A stretch of 64,000 nt of DNA from Bacillus sp. REN10 (GCF_016820555.1 NZ_JADHDW010000004.1:62001-126000), one strand, 5' to 3'. Shown: positions 49,838 through 58,638, counted from the stretch's first letter. The notes: generated by a model not told the origin, from the letters alone. Program-made: numbers and translations.

Positions 49838-52273
49838 ATGAATTATTGGCTCTTTCAAGGCAACCCAAAAGCCTTTGATGTAGATGACTATTTAACTGAA
49901 AATGAGGAGCTTACATGGAATGTACGGCAAGCGCATTATGTTTCTGATATACATGTTGGGGATCATGTCTTTATTTGGCGTTCAGATGGTGGTGTGAAAT
50001 ATTCAGGCGGAGTGGTTGCTCTTGCAGAGGTAATGAGTGAGCCATATGAAGGAGAGTCTGCTTGGGAAGTGGAACTTAAGGTACATGAGTATCGTCTGAC
50101 GGAAGAGGAAGGCATGCTAATGCGCCATCAATTGATGGAATTGCCGATGTTTGACGATTTACCGGTTCTTCGTCTGAAGCAGAATACCAACTATAAGTTA
50201 TCGGAAAAAGAATTTGAACGATTACATGCCTTTTGGCAGCGTCCAGAAAGGCTAGAAGAACAGTTGCAATTGTCCACACTTGATCAATATTTAGCTTTAT
50301 TTAGCGAACAAGCGATGGATTGGTTTTCTGAAATGGACTACATTCATGACAATCATGCCTTTTTCCAAGAATTTAAAGGAAAGGTCGCACAAGGAGAGTT
50401 GGAGTGGGCATATATTCAAGAAATCGGTCAGCACATCAACGCGTTTATGAGCATGCCTCTTGCTCGGAAGCGGGCTTTAGGGAATAAAAACGCAGAAATT
50501 GAAAAATACCGGGACAGCTTTCGCTTTTTATTTTCCGCTGACGTACCTGTCGATGAGCGCATAGATCAATTTATTCATGCTGAAGACTACAAGCTGTTCG
50601 GCTTTGGTGAAAGTGTTGTTAGTGAAATTATTGGTAATGTCTATGCAGATGAATATTGCTTTTACAATCAACGCGATCGGGTCGCCTTAGAGAATATTTT
50701 GCAGATTCATCCTGATTATCAGCGAGGAGATACTTTCGGACAAAAGTTTCGCAAATTTCAAGAAGCCTTAGCTACACATCAAGTCATTGAGCGATATGAA
50801 GCGATTGTGGGCAAACAAACGGATCTGCCTATTTACTTAGAAATTGATCAGTTTTTCAGTTATTTATTTGAAACGTTTCAAGCGAATGAGGAAATGGAGC
50901 CAGAAGAGGAAGAGACGGCGATTCAGTATTGGGTACTTGCGGCTGGGGAGGATGGCAAACTGTGGGATCAATTTGAACGCAATCAGGAAATAGCGATTGG
51001 CTGGGCTAAATTAGGTGATTTGCGTCAATATTCATCTCGTCAGGAAGTCGGTCGAGTTCTACAAAATGTTGAAAATTTAAGCTATAAGCCTTGGAATAAT
51101 GCCTATGCCAACTACAATTTTGCGAACATGATGAGCATAGGCGATATCGTCATCATGAAGAAAGGTCGCTCTGCGATCCTGGGCATCGGACGGATTACAT
51201 CGGACTATCAATACGAAGCAAAGCGGGGAAATTATCGCTCTATTCGGAAAGTGGAATGGCTTCATTTAGGGGAACGATCCGTTGAAGGGTTTAAGTTGCC
51301 GATGAAGACATTAACTAACTTTACTTCTCATGAGAGGGAAGTAAAGCAGCTGCTCTCTTTATATGAAGAAGTCAAAATGATGGAAGAAACAAATGATCTT
51401 GCTTATACAAAGGAGGATTTACTAGCAGATTTATTTATCCCTGAGGATCAAGTGGATGCCATGATCGACATGCTTGATTATAAGCAAAACATCATTTTGC
51501 AAGGACCTCCGGGAGTGGGGAAAACATATGTAGCTAAGCGGCTCGCTTTTTATCATCAGTCAGCGAAAAAGGAAGACAATATCTTATTCGTTCAGTTTCA
51601 TCAATCCTATGCGTACGAAGACTTTATCCGAGGGTATAAACCTCATGAGGCTGGGCATTTCTATTTGAAAAATGGCTTGTTTTATGAGTTTTGTCAAAAA
51701 GCAATGGCGAACCCTTCGGAGAAATACTACGTAATCATTGATGAAATCAACCGCGGCAATTTATCCAAAATCTTTGGTGAATTATTAATGTTGATTGAAA
51801 CGGATAAAAGAGGGCCAAAACATACGATTCAATTAGCCTATCAAAAGGACGGGGAGTCAGGCTTTTATGTACCCGAAAATCTGTATATCATTGGAACGAT
51901 GAATACAGCAGATCGCTCGCTCGCCATGGTTGACTTTGCTTTACGGCGCCGCTTTGCCTTCTTGACGTTAGAGCCTGCTTTTCATAGTGAAATCTTTCAG
52001 GAATATTTAAGGAAAAAAGGCATTAGTCAAGGGTTCATAGAGAAAATAGTGACTGCTATGCAGGAGATCAATCAAGAAATTGTGAATGACACGATCAATG
52101 CTGGACGCGGGTTTGAGATTGGCCATAGCTACTTCACTCCTTCAAAGGCCATGGATGAGGATGAACAAAGATGGTTTGATCGAATTGTTCGCCTTGAAAT
52201 TGAACCGCTGCTGAAGGAATATTGGTTTGATCAGGAAGAGAAGGTGCGTGAGTTGCTTGCCAAGCTTCAATAA
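49838..52273 (+). CDS. mcrB: EVE-domain McrB-like AAA+ restriction protein
   Basis: 811 residues from the ATG at 49838 (GAGGAG seven bases upstream; an ATG at 49832 is too close). An N-terminal EVE/PUA-like domain (about 1-135, MNYWLFQGNPKAFDV and VGDHVFIWRSDGG) probably reads modified bases. A second EVE-like stretch lies at about 365-480 (YWVLAAGEDGKLWDQF, MMSIGDIVIMKKG). The McrB motor follows: Walker A GPPGVGKT (556-563), Walker B YYVIIDEINRGN, and MNTADRS and ALRRRFAF. It moves on DNA using GTP and works with the McrC nuclease encoded by the overlapping next gene to cut modified (foreign) DNA. Confidence 0.93.
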   Translation: MNYWLFQGNPKAFDVDDYLTENEELTWNVRQAHYVSDIHVGDHVFIWRSDGGVKYSGGVVALAEVMSEPYEGESAWEVELKVHEYRLTEEEGMLMRHQLMELPMFDDLPVLRLKQNTNYKLSEKEFERLHAFWQRPERLEEQLQLSTLDQYLALFSEQAMDWFSEMDYIHDNHAFFQEFKGKVAQGELEWAYIQEIGQHINAFMSMPLARKRALGNKNAEIEKYRDSFRFLFSADVPVDERIDQFIHAEDYKLFGFGESVVSEIIGNVYADEYCFYNQRDRVALENILQIHPDYQRGDTFGQKFRKFQEALATHQVIERYEAIVGKQTDLPIYLEIDQFFSYLFETFQANEEMEPEEEETAIQYWVLAAGEDGKLWDQFERNQEIAIGWAKLGDLRQYSSRQEVGRVLQNVENLSYKPWNNAYANYNFANMMSIGDIVIMKKGRSAILGIGRITSDYQYEAKRGNYRSIRKVEWLHLGERSVEGFKLPMKTLTNFTSHEREVKQLLSLYEEVKMMEETNDLAYTKEDLLADLFIPEDQVDAMIDMLDYKQNIILQGPPGVGKTYVAKRLAFYHQSAKKEDNILFVQFHQSYAYEDFIRGYKPHEAGHFYLKNGLFYEFCQKAMANPSEKYYVIIDEINRGNLSKIFGELLMLIETDKRGPKHTIQLAYQKDGESGFYVPENLYIIGTMNTADRSLAMVDFALRRRFAFLTLEPAFHSEIFQEYLRKKGISQGFIEKIVTAMQEINQEIVNDTINAGRGFEIGHSYFTPSKAMDEDEQRWFDRIVRLEIEPLLKEYWFDQEEKVRELLAKLQ

Positions 52274-53291
52274 AGTTCCGATTAAAAATATTTATTATAT
52301 GTTGATGTATGCTTGGGGGATCTTGCCAGAAAAAGATGCGCAAACAGTCGGTCAGGAGGATTACGCTGATATTTATTCGCTGCTGATCGATGTGCTGACA
52401 GACAAGCTTCCTGTGTTGATTCGAAAGGGATTGCACCGAGATTATGTAAATCATAAAGAGCTCACACCGACGCTGAAAGGACGAGTGGACTTTTCAGCGT
52501 CGCTTCATCGCCAATCTTTTCGGCAGGCAAAAATGGTCTGTGAATTCGACGAGTTGTCTCATGACATCTTGCTGAATCAAGTGATTAAATCCACGTTGAT
52601 GGAAATTGGCAAGGTGAAAGAACTAGCACCACCTCTTCGCAAAAAAGTATTTCATGTGTTGCCCTATTTTACTGACATCACAGCCATTCCTCTAACACCT
52701 AGAGTATTTCAATCGGTTGTTATCGGCAGGAATACACGGCATTATCATTTAGTCATAAGCATTTGCAGACTGTTATTTGAGCATCTTCTTATTAATGAAG
52801 AAACAGGGGATCGCCAGTTTGTCAGCTTTGACCGCTCACAAAATCTAGGAAGATTTTTTGAGAAATTTATTTATCACTTTTACCGACTAGAGCAAAATGA
52901 ATTTCACGTTTGCAGCGAGAATGTAGAGTGGGCCACAGATACAGACCAAACTCATCCGTTGCTACCGCGGATGACAACCGATCTCTCATTGATTAGCCCT
53001 AAACGGAAAATTATTATGGATACAAAATTTTATGCTAACTCATTGAGCAGTCACTATGGCACGGAAAAATTTCACAATCAACATCTGTATCAATTGCTCA
53101 CTTATTTGACCAATAATCAAGCGGTCAAAAAATACCCGTTTCGATTAGAAGGCATCCTGCTCTATCCAAAAGTAGACAAACAGTTGAATGAACAACTAAC
53201 CATTCACGGACACAGCATTCGAATATGTACATTAGATTTAACCCGTGATTGGCAATCGATACACCAAAGATGCCTGTCACTCCCCGGTTAA
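52248..53291 (+). CDS. mcrC: McrC-like nuclease subunit of the type IV restriction system
   Basis: About 347 residues. The family start VPIKNIYYMLMYAWGIL is clear; the exact start codon is uncertain (GTG at 52248, TTG at 52257 or TTG at 52227, all overlapping the end of mcrB). A C-terminal PD-(D/E)xK nuclease is visible as MTTDLSLIS followed by KIIMDTKFY. The gene ends IHQRCLSLPG, where the last residues and stop are encoded by a dispersed repeat, so the natural C-terminus is lightly altered but the nuclease core is complete. It forms a McrBC pair with the previous gene. Confidence 0.9.
   Translation: MSCLPSFNKVPIKNIYYMLMYAWGILPEKDAQTVGQEDYADIYSLLIDVLTDKLPVLIRKGLHRDYVNHKELTPTLKGRVDFSASLHRQSFRQAKMVCEFDELSHDILLNQVIKSTLMEIGKVKELAPPLRKKVFHVLPYFTDITAIPLTPRVFQSVVIGRNTRHYHLVISICRLLFEHLLINEETGDRQFVSFDRSQNLGRFFEKFIYHFYRLEQNEFHVCSENVEWATDTDQTHPLLPRMTTDLSLISPKRKIIMDTKFYANSLSSHYGTEKFHNQHLYQLLTYLTNNQAVKKYPFRLEGILLYPKVDKQLNEQLTIHGHSIRICTLDLTRDWQSIHQRCLSLPG
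53269..53288 (+). repeat. Dispersed 30-bp repeat (family A), copy 12, truncated
   Basis: GATGCCTGTCACTCCCCGGT at the 3' end of mcrC, in the frame CLSLPG rather than PVTPR, followed directly by decayed transposase sequence. Confidence 0.75.
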
Positions 53292-53304
53292 TAAGCGAAA
53301 GAAA

Positions 53305-53709
53305 TCGCTTTGGACTCTGGTTACTATAATGTCACTCTTGCCCGAAAATTGTTCAAACGAGATTTCTTTGTCTATATGTCTTATCGCCGATTCGCAACGA
53401 AGGATCATCGATCGCGTGCTACCTAGTTCCATTCATTAAAAGATTTACGATCAATTAAGGGAACAGCGCTTGTCGCCAAGAGGAAAGATTCTTCGCTCAG
53501 TTCGTCCTTCTACGGTTGAACGGAGTTTTGCTCATAGTAAAGAACTCCACGGTTTGCGCTATGCGCGTTACCGTGGAGTTCAAAAGGTGAAAACACAAGT
53601 TTTGATGACCGCCATCATACAAAACTTGAAAAAATGGGCCAAACTTCGCTCACTTAAGCAAGTAGGCTTACATCTCACACATCAAATTATAGAAGAAATG
53701 CCTTTGTAA
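53305..53709 (+). pseudogene. IS1182-like transposase remnant
   Basis: The last about 80 codons (from 53470) read SPRGKILRSVRPSTVERSFAHSKELHGLRYARYRGVQKV and AIIQNLKKWAKL, the C-terminal end of an IS1182-family DDE transposase (the ERSFAHSKE helix has the catalytic Glu). Upstream, DSGYYNVTLARKLFKRDFFVYMSYRRFATKD (about 53310-53400) is a further decayed piece in another frame, with stops between. The 5' part of the transposase is missing, so the element is dead. It lies between mcrC and the next gene. Confidence 0.75.
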
Positions 53710-53776
53710 AACAAATAGAAACATGAAAATGTCAACAAAATTCTTGGCATTTTCATTGACACAACCTTGTTTCATT

Positions 53777-54499
53777 TTATGCTTGTTGTTTTGTTGGTGC
53801 CAATACAATTTCTCGAATATTTACACTTTGAGGTTGATTAAATACAAAATAAATTGTTTCTGCAACTGTATTTGGATTTAGACCACCATGAATAGATTCT
53901 TTCCATTCTGTGTAACTCTCTTTAATTTGTTCGTCAGATGTGTGTGATAGTAACTCCGTCTCAACTACACCTGGCGCAATTGTTATAACACGTACGTTAT
54001 GCTTCGAAACTTCTTCACGGACATTTTCACTCATTGAATGAACTGCGAATTTCGTCCCCACATATGCTGCATGATCAGGGAATGTTTTCTTTCCAGCAAT
54101 AGAGCTTACATTAATAATAGTTCCTGTTTGGCGCTTAATCATAGAGGGAAGTACTGCTTGCATTCCATTTAATAAACCTAACACATTCACATCATACATT
54201 TCTTTCCATTCATTAGGGTTTTGTGTAGCGATATCTCCTAATAACATACGTCCAGCATTATTTACGATTGCTTCAACTGGTCCGAACTTGTCCTCAGCTT
54301 CCATAAGAACTTTATTTAAAGCCTCTCTATCTGTTACATCCACACTCGCTTTCATTACATTATCACCTGTAAATTGTTCTAACAAATGGGCACGACGAGC
54401 TATAACTAAAACTTTATGACCGTTCTCCATAAATTTCTTTGCCGTAGCTTCACCAATACCTGATGAGGCACCTGTAATTGCAATAAAGCCTGTTTTCAT
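53777..54499 (-). CDS. SDR family oxidoreductase (YdfG/clavaldehyde dehydrogenase-like)
   Basis: 240 residues. TGASSGIGEATAKKF cofactor loop, NNAGRMLLGDI, NVSSIAGKKTFPDHAAYVGTKFAVH (Ser and YxxxK), and PGVVETELL. Typical of SDRs acting on small aldehydes or hydroxyacids. AGGAGAGA precedes the ATG. It is divergent from an HxlR regulator gene with a 125-base shared control region, so it is probably a stress-inducible target of that regulator. Confidence 0.9.
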   Translation of the reverse strand: MKTGFIAITGASSGIGEATAKKFMENGHKVLVIARRAHLLEQFTGDNVMKASVDVTDREALNKVLMEAEDKFGPVEAIVNNAGRMLLGDIATQNPNEWKEMYDVNVLGLLNGMQAVLPSMIKRQTGTIINVSSIAGKKTFPDHAAYVGTKFAVHSMSENVREEVSKHNVRVITIAPGVVETELLSHTSDEQIKESYTEWKESIHGGLNPNTVAETIYFVFNQPQSVNIREIVLAPTKQQA

Positions 54500-54587
54500 T
54501 TTGATTGTCTCTCCTTCTTTGATTTCTAAGTAAAATCAGTTTACAATTGAAGCTACTTGAGGTAAAGTAGGCACCTCTTTGTCCTTT

Positions 54588-54604
54588 AGTAACCTTGAGG
54601 TACT
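54588..54604. promoter_or_regulatory. Candidate HxlR operator
   Basis: AGTAACCTTGAGGTACT is a near-palindrome (AGTAaCCT / AGGTACT). A related CTTGAGGTA sits at 54557-54565. Both lie in the divergent region between the SDR gene and the HxlR gene. Inference. Confidence 0.4.
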
Positions 54605-54624
54605 TATATAAGGGAGACAATGAA

Positions 54625-54972
54625 TTGAATCAGAAAAAATATTTAAATGAGTTTGATGCAACGATGCAAATCATTCAAGGAAAATGGAAAATAATGATTT
54701 TATATGAACTATACGAGAACCCTATCAAACGATTTGGAGAACTTCAAAAATATATTGAGGATATTTCACATAAAACACTATCCAGACAATTAAGGGAACT
54801 AGAAAAGGATGGACTAATTACAAAAACTGTTTATCCAGAAGTCCCTCCTCGAGTAGAATATTCCCTAACTAAAAAAGGATTATCCCTTATTCCTTTACTC
54901 GATATGATTTGTGAATGGGGGATTACTCATATAAAGAGGGAACATTTAGAACGTGTGTTATGTGATAATTAG
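54625..54972 (+). CDS. HxlR family transcriptional regulator
   Basis: 115 residues from a TTG at 54625 (AAGGGAGAC upstream). The family pattern is clear: FDATMQIIQGKWKIMILYELYENPIKRFGELQKYIEDISHKTLSRQLRELE (split across helices) and PEVPPRVEYSLTKKGLSLIPLL. These MarR-like winged-helix regulators sense quinones, aldehydes or thiol stress. No conserved N-terminal Cys is seen. Likely controls the divergent SDR gene and itself. Confidence 0.9.
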   Translation: MNQKKYLNEFDATMQIIQGKWKIMILYELYENPIKRFGELQKYIEDISHKTLSRQLRELEKDGLITKTVYPEVPPRVEYSLTKKGLSLIPLLDMICEWGITHIKREHLERVLCDN

Positions 54973-55001
54973 GTACCTGTCACCCCCCGGTTTTTGTCGA
55001 A
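54972..55001 (+). repeat. Dispersed 30-bp repeat (family A), copy 13
   Basis: GGTACCTGTCACCCCCCGGT...TTGTCGAA directly follows the TAG stop of the HxlR gene (the G of the stop starts the repeat). Confidence 0.82.
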
Positions 55002-55063
55002 TGACAAGCATGTAGTTTTGTGAAAACGTGGATGATCTACAATAAAGTTTCGTGACAATCATT

Positions 55064-55099
55064 CCGCACCTCTAGTTCTTTTTGGAGGGGCGGTTTTTT
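55064..55099 (+). terminator. Terminator downstream of the HxlR gene
   Basis: CCGCACCTC (55064-55072) pairs with GAGGGGCGG (55085-55093) with one mismatch, followed by six T. Confidence 0.75.
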
Positions 55100-55228
55100 G
55101 TTGGATATTTATGTTAATATTGCAATGGAGGTTGTAGAAAATATGCCTATATTAAAGGGGCGATTTTGTTCAAAAAGAGAAAGGGGGATATCAAGATCCA
55201 CTTAATACGTTAAACAGAAAGGAACCTC

Positions 55229-56218
55229 ATGAAAAAGATCAAAAAATTAATAAAGTTTATTGGAGTCCTTCTTGTCTTATCACTAATTGTAGCGCTTTTT
55301 TTCCCGACATGGACTGCACGTATAAAAGGTGATAACAGTATAAGTACATTGGAACAAGTAAAGATCAATGGAAGTAATCATGAAGTGATGATACGCGGCA
55401 ATGATAGGGATCATCCAGTGATTATTTTTGTACATGGCGGACCAGGGTGTCCAGAAATACCATATGCTGATAAATACCAAAACTTATTAGAAAACGATTT
55501 TACAATTGTTCATTACGACCAAAGAGCAAGCGGAAAATCCTATCATTTTTCTGAAGACTATTCTAACCTTTCATCAGACTTACTCGTCGAGGACTTGCTG
55601 GCTATGACGGACTATATATCAAAACGTCTTGGCAAGGAAAAGGTCATCCTCATTGGTCATTCTTATGGTACATATATTGCAACACAAGCGGCTTATAGAG
55701 CGCCTGGAAAATATGAAGCATACATTGGCATTGGGCAAATGAGTGATACAGTGGAAAGCGAGATTGATAGTTTGAACTACTCTATTAATCAAGCTCAACA
55801 TGAGGGGAATACGGAGGATGTTTTATATTTACAAGGGCTGACTGAAAAAATCAAAAAGGGTGATACATTTACTCCACGAAATTATGTTGCAAAATATGGC
55901 GGGTCTTCAAGACTTATTGAGAACCCTGATGGGAATAACATCGGTATGTTATTCAGTAGTGAGTACAACTTATTAGATGTCATCCGTTACAACTATGGAC
56001 TATCCTACTCTCAAAAAGTTTTGTTAAAAGAAGTGTTGGAGAATCCATTGCCTAAGATCGTGCCGAAACTAGAAGTCCCTTGCTACTTTGTTATGGGGAA
56101 ATACGACTACATGACTTCCTCTCATGCAGCAAAAACATATTTTGATATGCTTGAAGCCAATCAAAAAGAATTTATCCTTTCCGGCAAGAAGACTCCATCT
56201 GATTTGTGTTACGGGTGA
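55229..56218 (+). pseudogene. Alpha/beta hydrolase (prolyl aminopeptidase-like), 5' part, split by an IS element
   Basis: An N-terminal membrane anchor (about 5-27) precedes an alpha/beta hydrolase fold: FVHGGPGCPE oxyanion region, HYDQRASGKS, nucleophile GHSYGTY, and the acid loop FVMGKYDYMTSS. Native sequence runs to KEFIL (about 56179); after that the frame enters the IS200/IS605 left end and stops at 56218 (SGKKTPSDLCYG). The missing piece, FEKSAHYPQMEEKEKFHEW, is found intact at 58452-58531 beyond the element. The catalytic His lies in that piece (SAHYP), so the truncated protein should be inactive. AGAAAGGAA precedes the ATG. Confidence 0.9.
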
Positions 56219-56250
56219 AGCCCGACAATTCAGGTGGAGATGAATTACCG

Positions 56251-56275
56251 TCAGCCAACAGGCTGAACTTTTTTG
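56251..56275 (+). terminator. Terminator inside the IS left end
   Basis: TCAGCC (56251-56256) pairs with GGCTGA (56261-56266), followed by CTTTTTTG. It would block read-through from the hydrolase gene into tnpA. Confidence 0.6.
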
Positions 56276-56362
56276 TTTAGTTCATAACTATTTTTAAGAA
56301 CAAACATTCGCTTCTTTTTTTGTCTTATGATATAATTAGTCGTAGATAAGGAGGGCATAGAT

Positions 56363-56767
56363 ATGACAGTTAAATTGGACAACAACAACCATTCAGTGTT
56401 CTCGCTCTGCTATCATTTAATTTTGGTTATTAAATACCGCAAAGAAGTGCTGGATGATGACATTTCAGATTATCTGAAGGAACACTTCGTTCGGTTACTT
56501 GAGCCAAAAGGAATTACCCTAGAAGAATGGAATCATGATGGAGATCACGTTCATATTTTGTTTCGTTCAGTTCCAAATATTGATTTGTCAAAAGCTATTA
56601 ACAGTTACAAAAGTGTTAGTTCTCGTTTCGTGAAACGAGATTTCCCTAAGATCAAACAGGATCTATGGAAAGAAATGTTTTGGTCTCGAAGTTATTGCCT
56701 TTTAACAACGGGCGGCGCATCGATAGATGTCATTCGTAAGTACATTGAATCACAAGGAATGAACTAA
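56363..56767 (+). CDS. tnpA: IS200/IS605 transposase TnpA (Y1 HUH)
   Basis: 134 residues. The HUH motif is HVHIL (His 62 and His 64) and the catalytic Tyr is Tyr 127 in VIRKYIESQ. It has the normal size and layout for single-strand excision and insertion of the element. AAGGAGGGC precedes the ATG; TATAAT lies at 56331-56336. tnpB follows on the same strand. Confidence 0.95.
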   Translation: MTVKLDNNNHSVFSLCYHLILVIKYRKEVLDDDISDYLKEHFVRLLEPKGITLEEWNHDGDHVHILFRSVPNIDLSKAINSYKSVSSRFVKRDFPKIKQDLWKEMFWSRSYCLLTTGGASIDVIRKYIESQGMN

Positions 56768-56802
56768 TTTTCATTAACTCCACGAGAAAGGCGGTGAAAA
56801 CA

Positions 56803-58158
56803 ATGACTAGAAAGAAAGCAGTTAAAGTATTACGCAAACAAAAGAAAAGTGAAAACATTCAACGTTTCACTCAAAAACAGAATATTGGACGAGCTTGCCT
56901 CAAGGCAAAAGAATTTCGTGTACTTCAACGCATGTCACATAGTTCAAAAGCGTTGCGAAATGTTGGATTGTACACCATTAAGCAAGGTTATTTGAACCAC
57001 AATAAAATGGCTACCGTAAAAGAAGTGGACGCTGCCATGAAAGCCGATATGAACTATTGGGGTGTTCAATCCAACTCTGTTCAAGCTATCCGTAGAACCT
57101 TATATGCAGAAGCGAAAAGCTTTTTTAAAGCACTGGAACAGTGGAAGAAAAACCCTGAAACATTCACAGGTCGCCCTAAGTTTCCGAAATATTCTGGTTC
57201 GACTGAAAAACGAATAATTGAAATCTATCAAGTTCCAAAAGTAGATGATAACGGGTATTGGACGATTCCAATGAATGTTGAATTCAGAAAAAGATTTGGT
57301 TCCATCAAGATACGTATGCCTAAAAACTTAATGAATAAAAAAATTTCCTACATTGAAATTGTACCCAAACAAAAAGGTCGGTTCTTTGAGGTGCATTACA
57401 CATATGAAGTGCACGTTTCTCAAATGAAGAAAAAATCAACGACTACTGTTAACGCTTTAAGTTGCGATTTAGGTGTAGACAGATTATTAAGTTGTGCAAC
57501 AAACACAGGTGATACGTTCTTGATTGATGGCAAAAAACTAAAATCTATTAACCAATACTTCAACAAAATGATCAGTCATCTGCAACAAAAAAATATTGAA
57601 AATGGACTTTCAAAACGTGTTGTAACGAATCAAATGGCTGAACTTTGGAACAAACGAGAAAGACAAATGAATGGTTACATTTCACAAACTGTAGGTTTGT
57701 TGTTCAAAAAAGTGAAAGAATTCAACATAGATACTGTTGTCGTAGGTTATAACACTGGTTGGAAACAAGAATACGATATGGGAAAAAAGAATAATCAAAC
57801 ATTTGTTCAAATCCCATTCAATAAACTGATTTCAGCCATCGAGAATAAATGTTTAAAAGAAGGCATTCAATTCTTTAAACAAGAAGAAAGCTATACCTCA
57901 AAAGCTAGTTTCTTAGACAAAGATATGATTCCTGTTTGGTCAAAGGATAATAAGACGAATTATCGCTTTAGTGGCAAACGAATCACTCGTGGTCTGTATC
58001 GAAGTGAATCAGGGAAATGTATCCACGCTGATATTAATGGTGCGTTGAATACATTGCAAAAATCAGGAGTTGTAGAATTGAATGAAAACCTCAAAGTGAA
58101 AACTCCGATTCTATTAGAAGTGCAAAAACGTAAGGCTGTTGCTTCGTGCATAGCTTAG
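56803..58158 (+). CDS. tnpB: TnpB, RNA-guided nuclease of the IS605 element, atypical active site
   Basis: 451 residues from the ATG at 56803. The RuvC-like core is visible: first Asp in SCDLGVDRLLS (D222) and third Asp in HADINGALN (D410). The middle Glu position, normally VVxEDL, reads VVVGYNTGWKQ with Gly at 315. A conserved EESYTSK (E361/E362) lies downstream. The C-terminal four-Cys zinc finger typical of TnpB (CxxC...CxxC) is absent. This fits a TnpB subgroup with a rearranged catalytic Glu. TnpB cuts the empty donor site guided by RNA from the element's right end. Confidence 0.9.
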   Translation: MTRKKAVKVLRKQKKSENIQRFTQKQNIGRACLKAKEFRVLQRMSHSSKALRNVGLYTIKQGYLNHNKMATVKEVDAAMKADMNYWGVQSNSVQAIRRTLYAEAKSFFKALEQWKKNPETFTGRPKFPKYSGSTEKRIIEIYQVPKVDDNGYWTIPMNVEFRKRFGSIKIRMPKNLMNKKISYIEIVPKQKGRFFEVHYTYEVHVSQMKKKSTTTVNALSCDLGVDRLLSCATNTGDTFLIDGKKLKSINQYFNKMISHLQQKNIENGLSKRVVTNQMAELWNKRERQMNGYISQTVGLLFKKVKEFNIDTVVVGYNTGWKQEYDMGKKNNQTFVQIPFNKLISAIENKCLKEGIQFFKQEESYTSKASFLDKDMIPVWSKDNKTNYRFSGKRITRGLYRSESGKCIHADINGALNTLQKSGVVELNENLKVKTPILLEVQKRKAVASCIA

Positions 58159-58470
58159 TGGGTGTGTCAACCATCCATGTGTACTCGACTTGTCGGGGCT
58201 TGTAGCACACGCCGGAGTAATCTGAGTGGTGACTTCTTCCGCAAGGGAGAATTGCTCTTTTTCGAAAGGGTGGTGCAAGTGGGAAAACAATCGTTCGTTG
58301 CCAGTACCAACCAAAAACTTACTTGGGGTGTTGCCGTAAGGTGGCATGGATTCTAGAGCGTCAAACTGTCTAGTGATAGACGAAAAGACCTAGAGTTCTA
58401 ACTCAAGCCCCCACTGAAGCGTTTCATCTCAGTGGGGGTAGTTGACTACATTTGAGAAATCAGCTCATTA
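58159..58470 (+). ncRNA. Predicted omega RNA (reRNA) at the IS right end
   Basis: The 290 non-coding bases between tnpB and the right end are GC-richer than the flanks and rich in stems, for example GTCTAGTGATAGAC and the terminal CCCCCACTGA hairpin (58408-58438). In IS605 elements the omega RNA scaffold covers this segment and its guide is the flank just outside the element, here TTTGAGAAATCAGC. Placement follows known TnpB systems; the exact ends are not resolved. Confidence 0.5.
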
Positions 58471-58531
58471 TCCACAAATGGAAGAGAAGGAAAAATTTCA
58501 TGAATGGATGTCTAATGTATTTATAAATTGA
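58452..58531 (+). pseudogene. Alpha/beta hydrolase, 3' fragment displaced by the IS
   Basis: Reads FEKSAHYPQMEEKEKFHEW to a TGA at 58529, the exact continuation of the hydrolase interrupted at 56179. It holds the catalytic His (SAHYP). Precise IS excision would restore the full gene. Confidence 0.88.
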
Positions 58532-58590
58532 ATCACTTTGTTTTGATCGCTAAAGATAAGTAAATTGAGATCTTCACTCTCATTTATTAA

Positions 58591-58621
58591 AAGGAGAGCG
58601 CTACGAAAAGCCGCTCTCCTT
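58591..58621 (+). terminator. Hairpin terminator between convergent genes
   Basis: AAGGAGAGCG (58591-58600) pairs with CGCTCTCCTT (58612-58621). It ends the original hydrolase gene and the minus-strand gene at 58639. Confidence 0.7.
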
Positions 58622-58638
58622 GTTTCTTCATTTGTGAA

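Larger units (their letters stand above)
56181..58451 (+). mobile_element. IS200/IS605-family insertion sequence (tnpA + tnpB)
   Basis: About 2.27 kb. The boundaries are set by the interrupted hydrolase frame: left flank ...ATCCTTT, right flank TTTGAGAAATC. The T run leaves 1-2 bases of ambiguity. No target duplication is seen, as expected for HUH single-strand transposition. Left-end hairpin CGGG (56212) with CCCG (56221), then TCAGCC (56251) with GGCTGA (56261) plus T run. Right-end hairpin CCCCCACTGA (58408-58417) with TCAGTGGGGG (58429-58438). Carries an intact TnpA and TnpB, so probably still active. Confidence 0.92.

Noticed and set aside
3738-55001. CRISPR array
   Set aside because: The 30-bp repeats are dispersed over 51 kb, not spaced regularly, and no cas genes are present.
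55142-55204. Short open frame (MPILKGRFCSKRERG...) before the hydrolase gene
   Set aside because: Poor ribosome-site spacing, 20 codons, no neighbour support.
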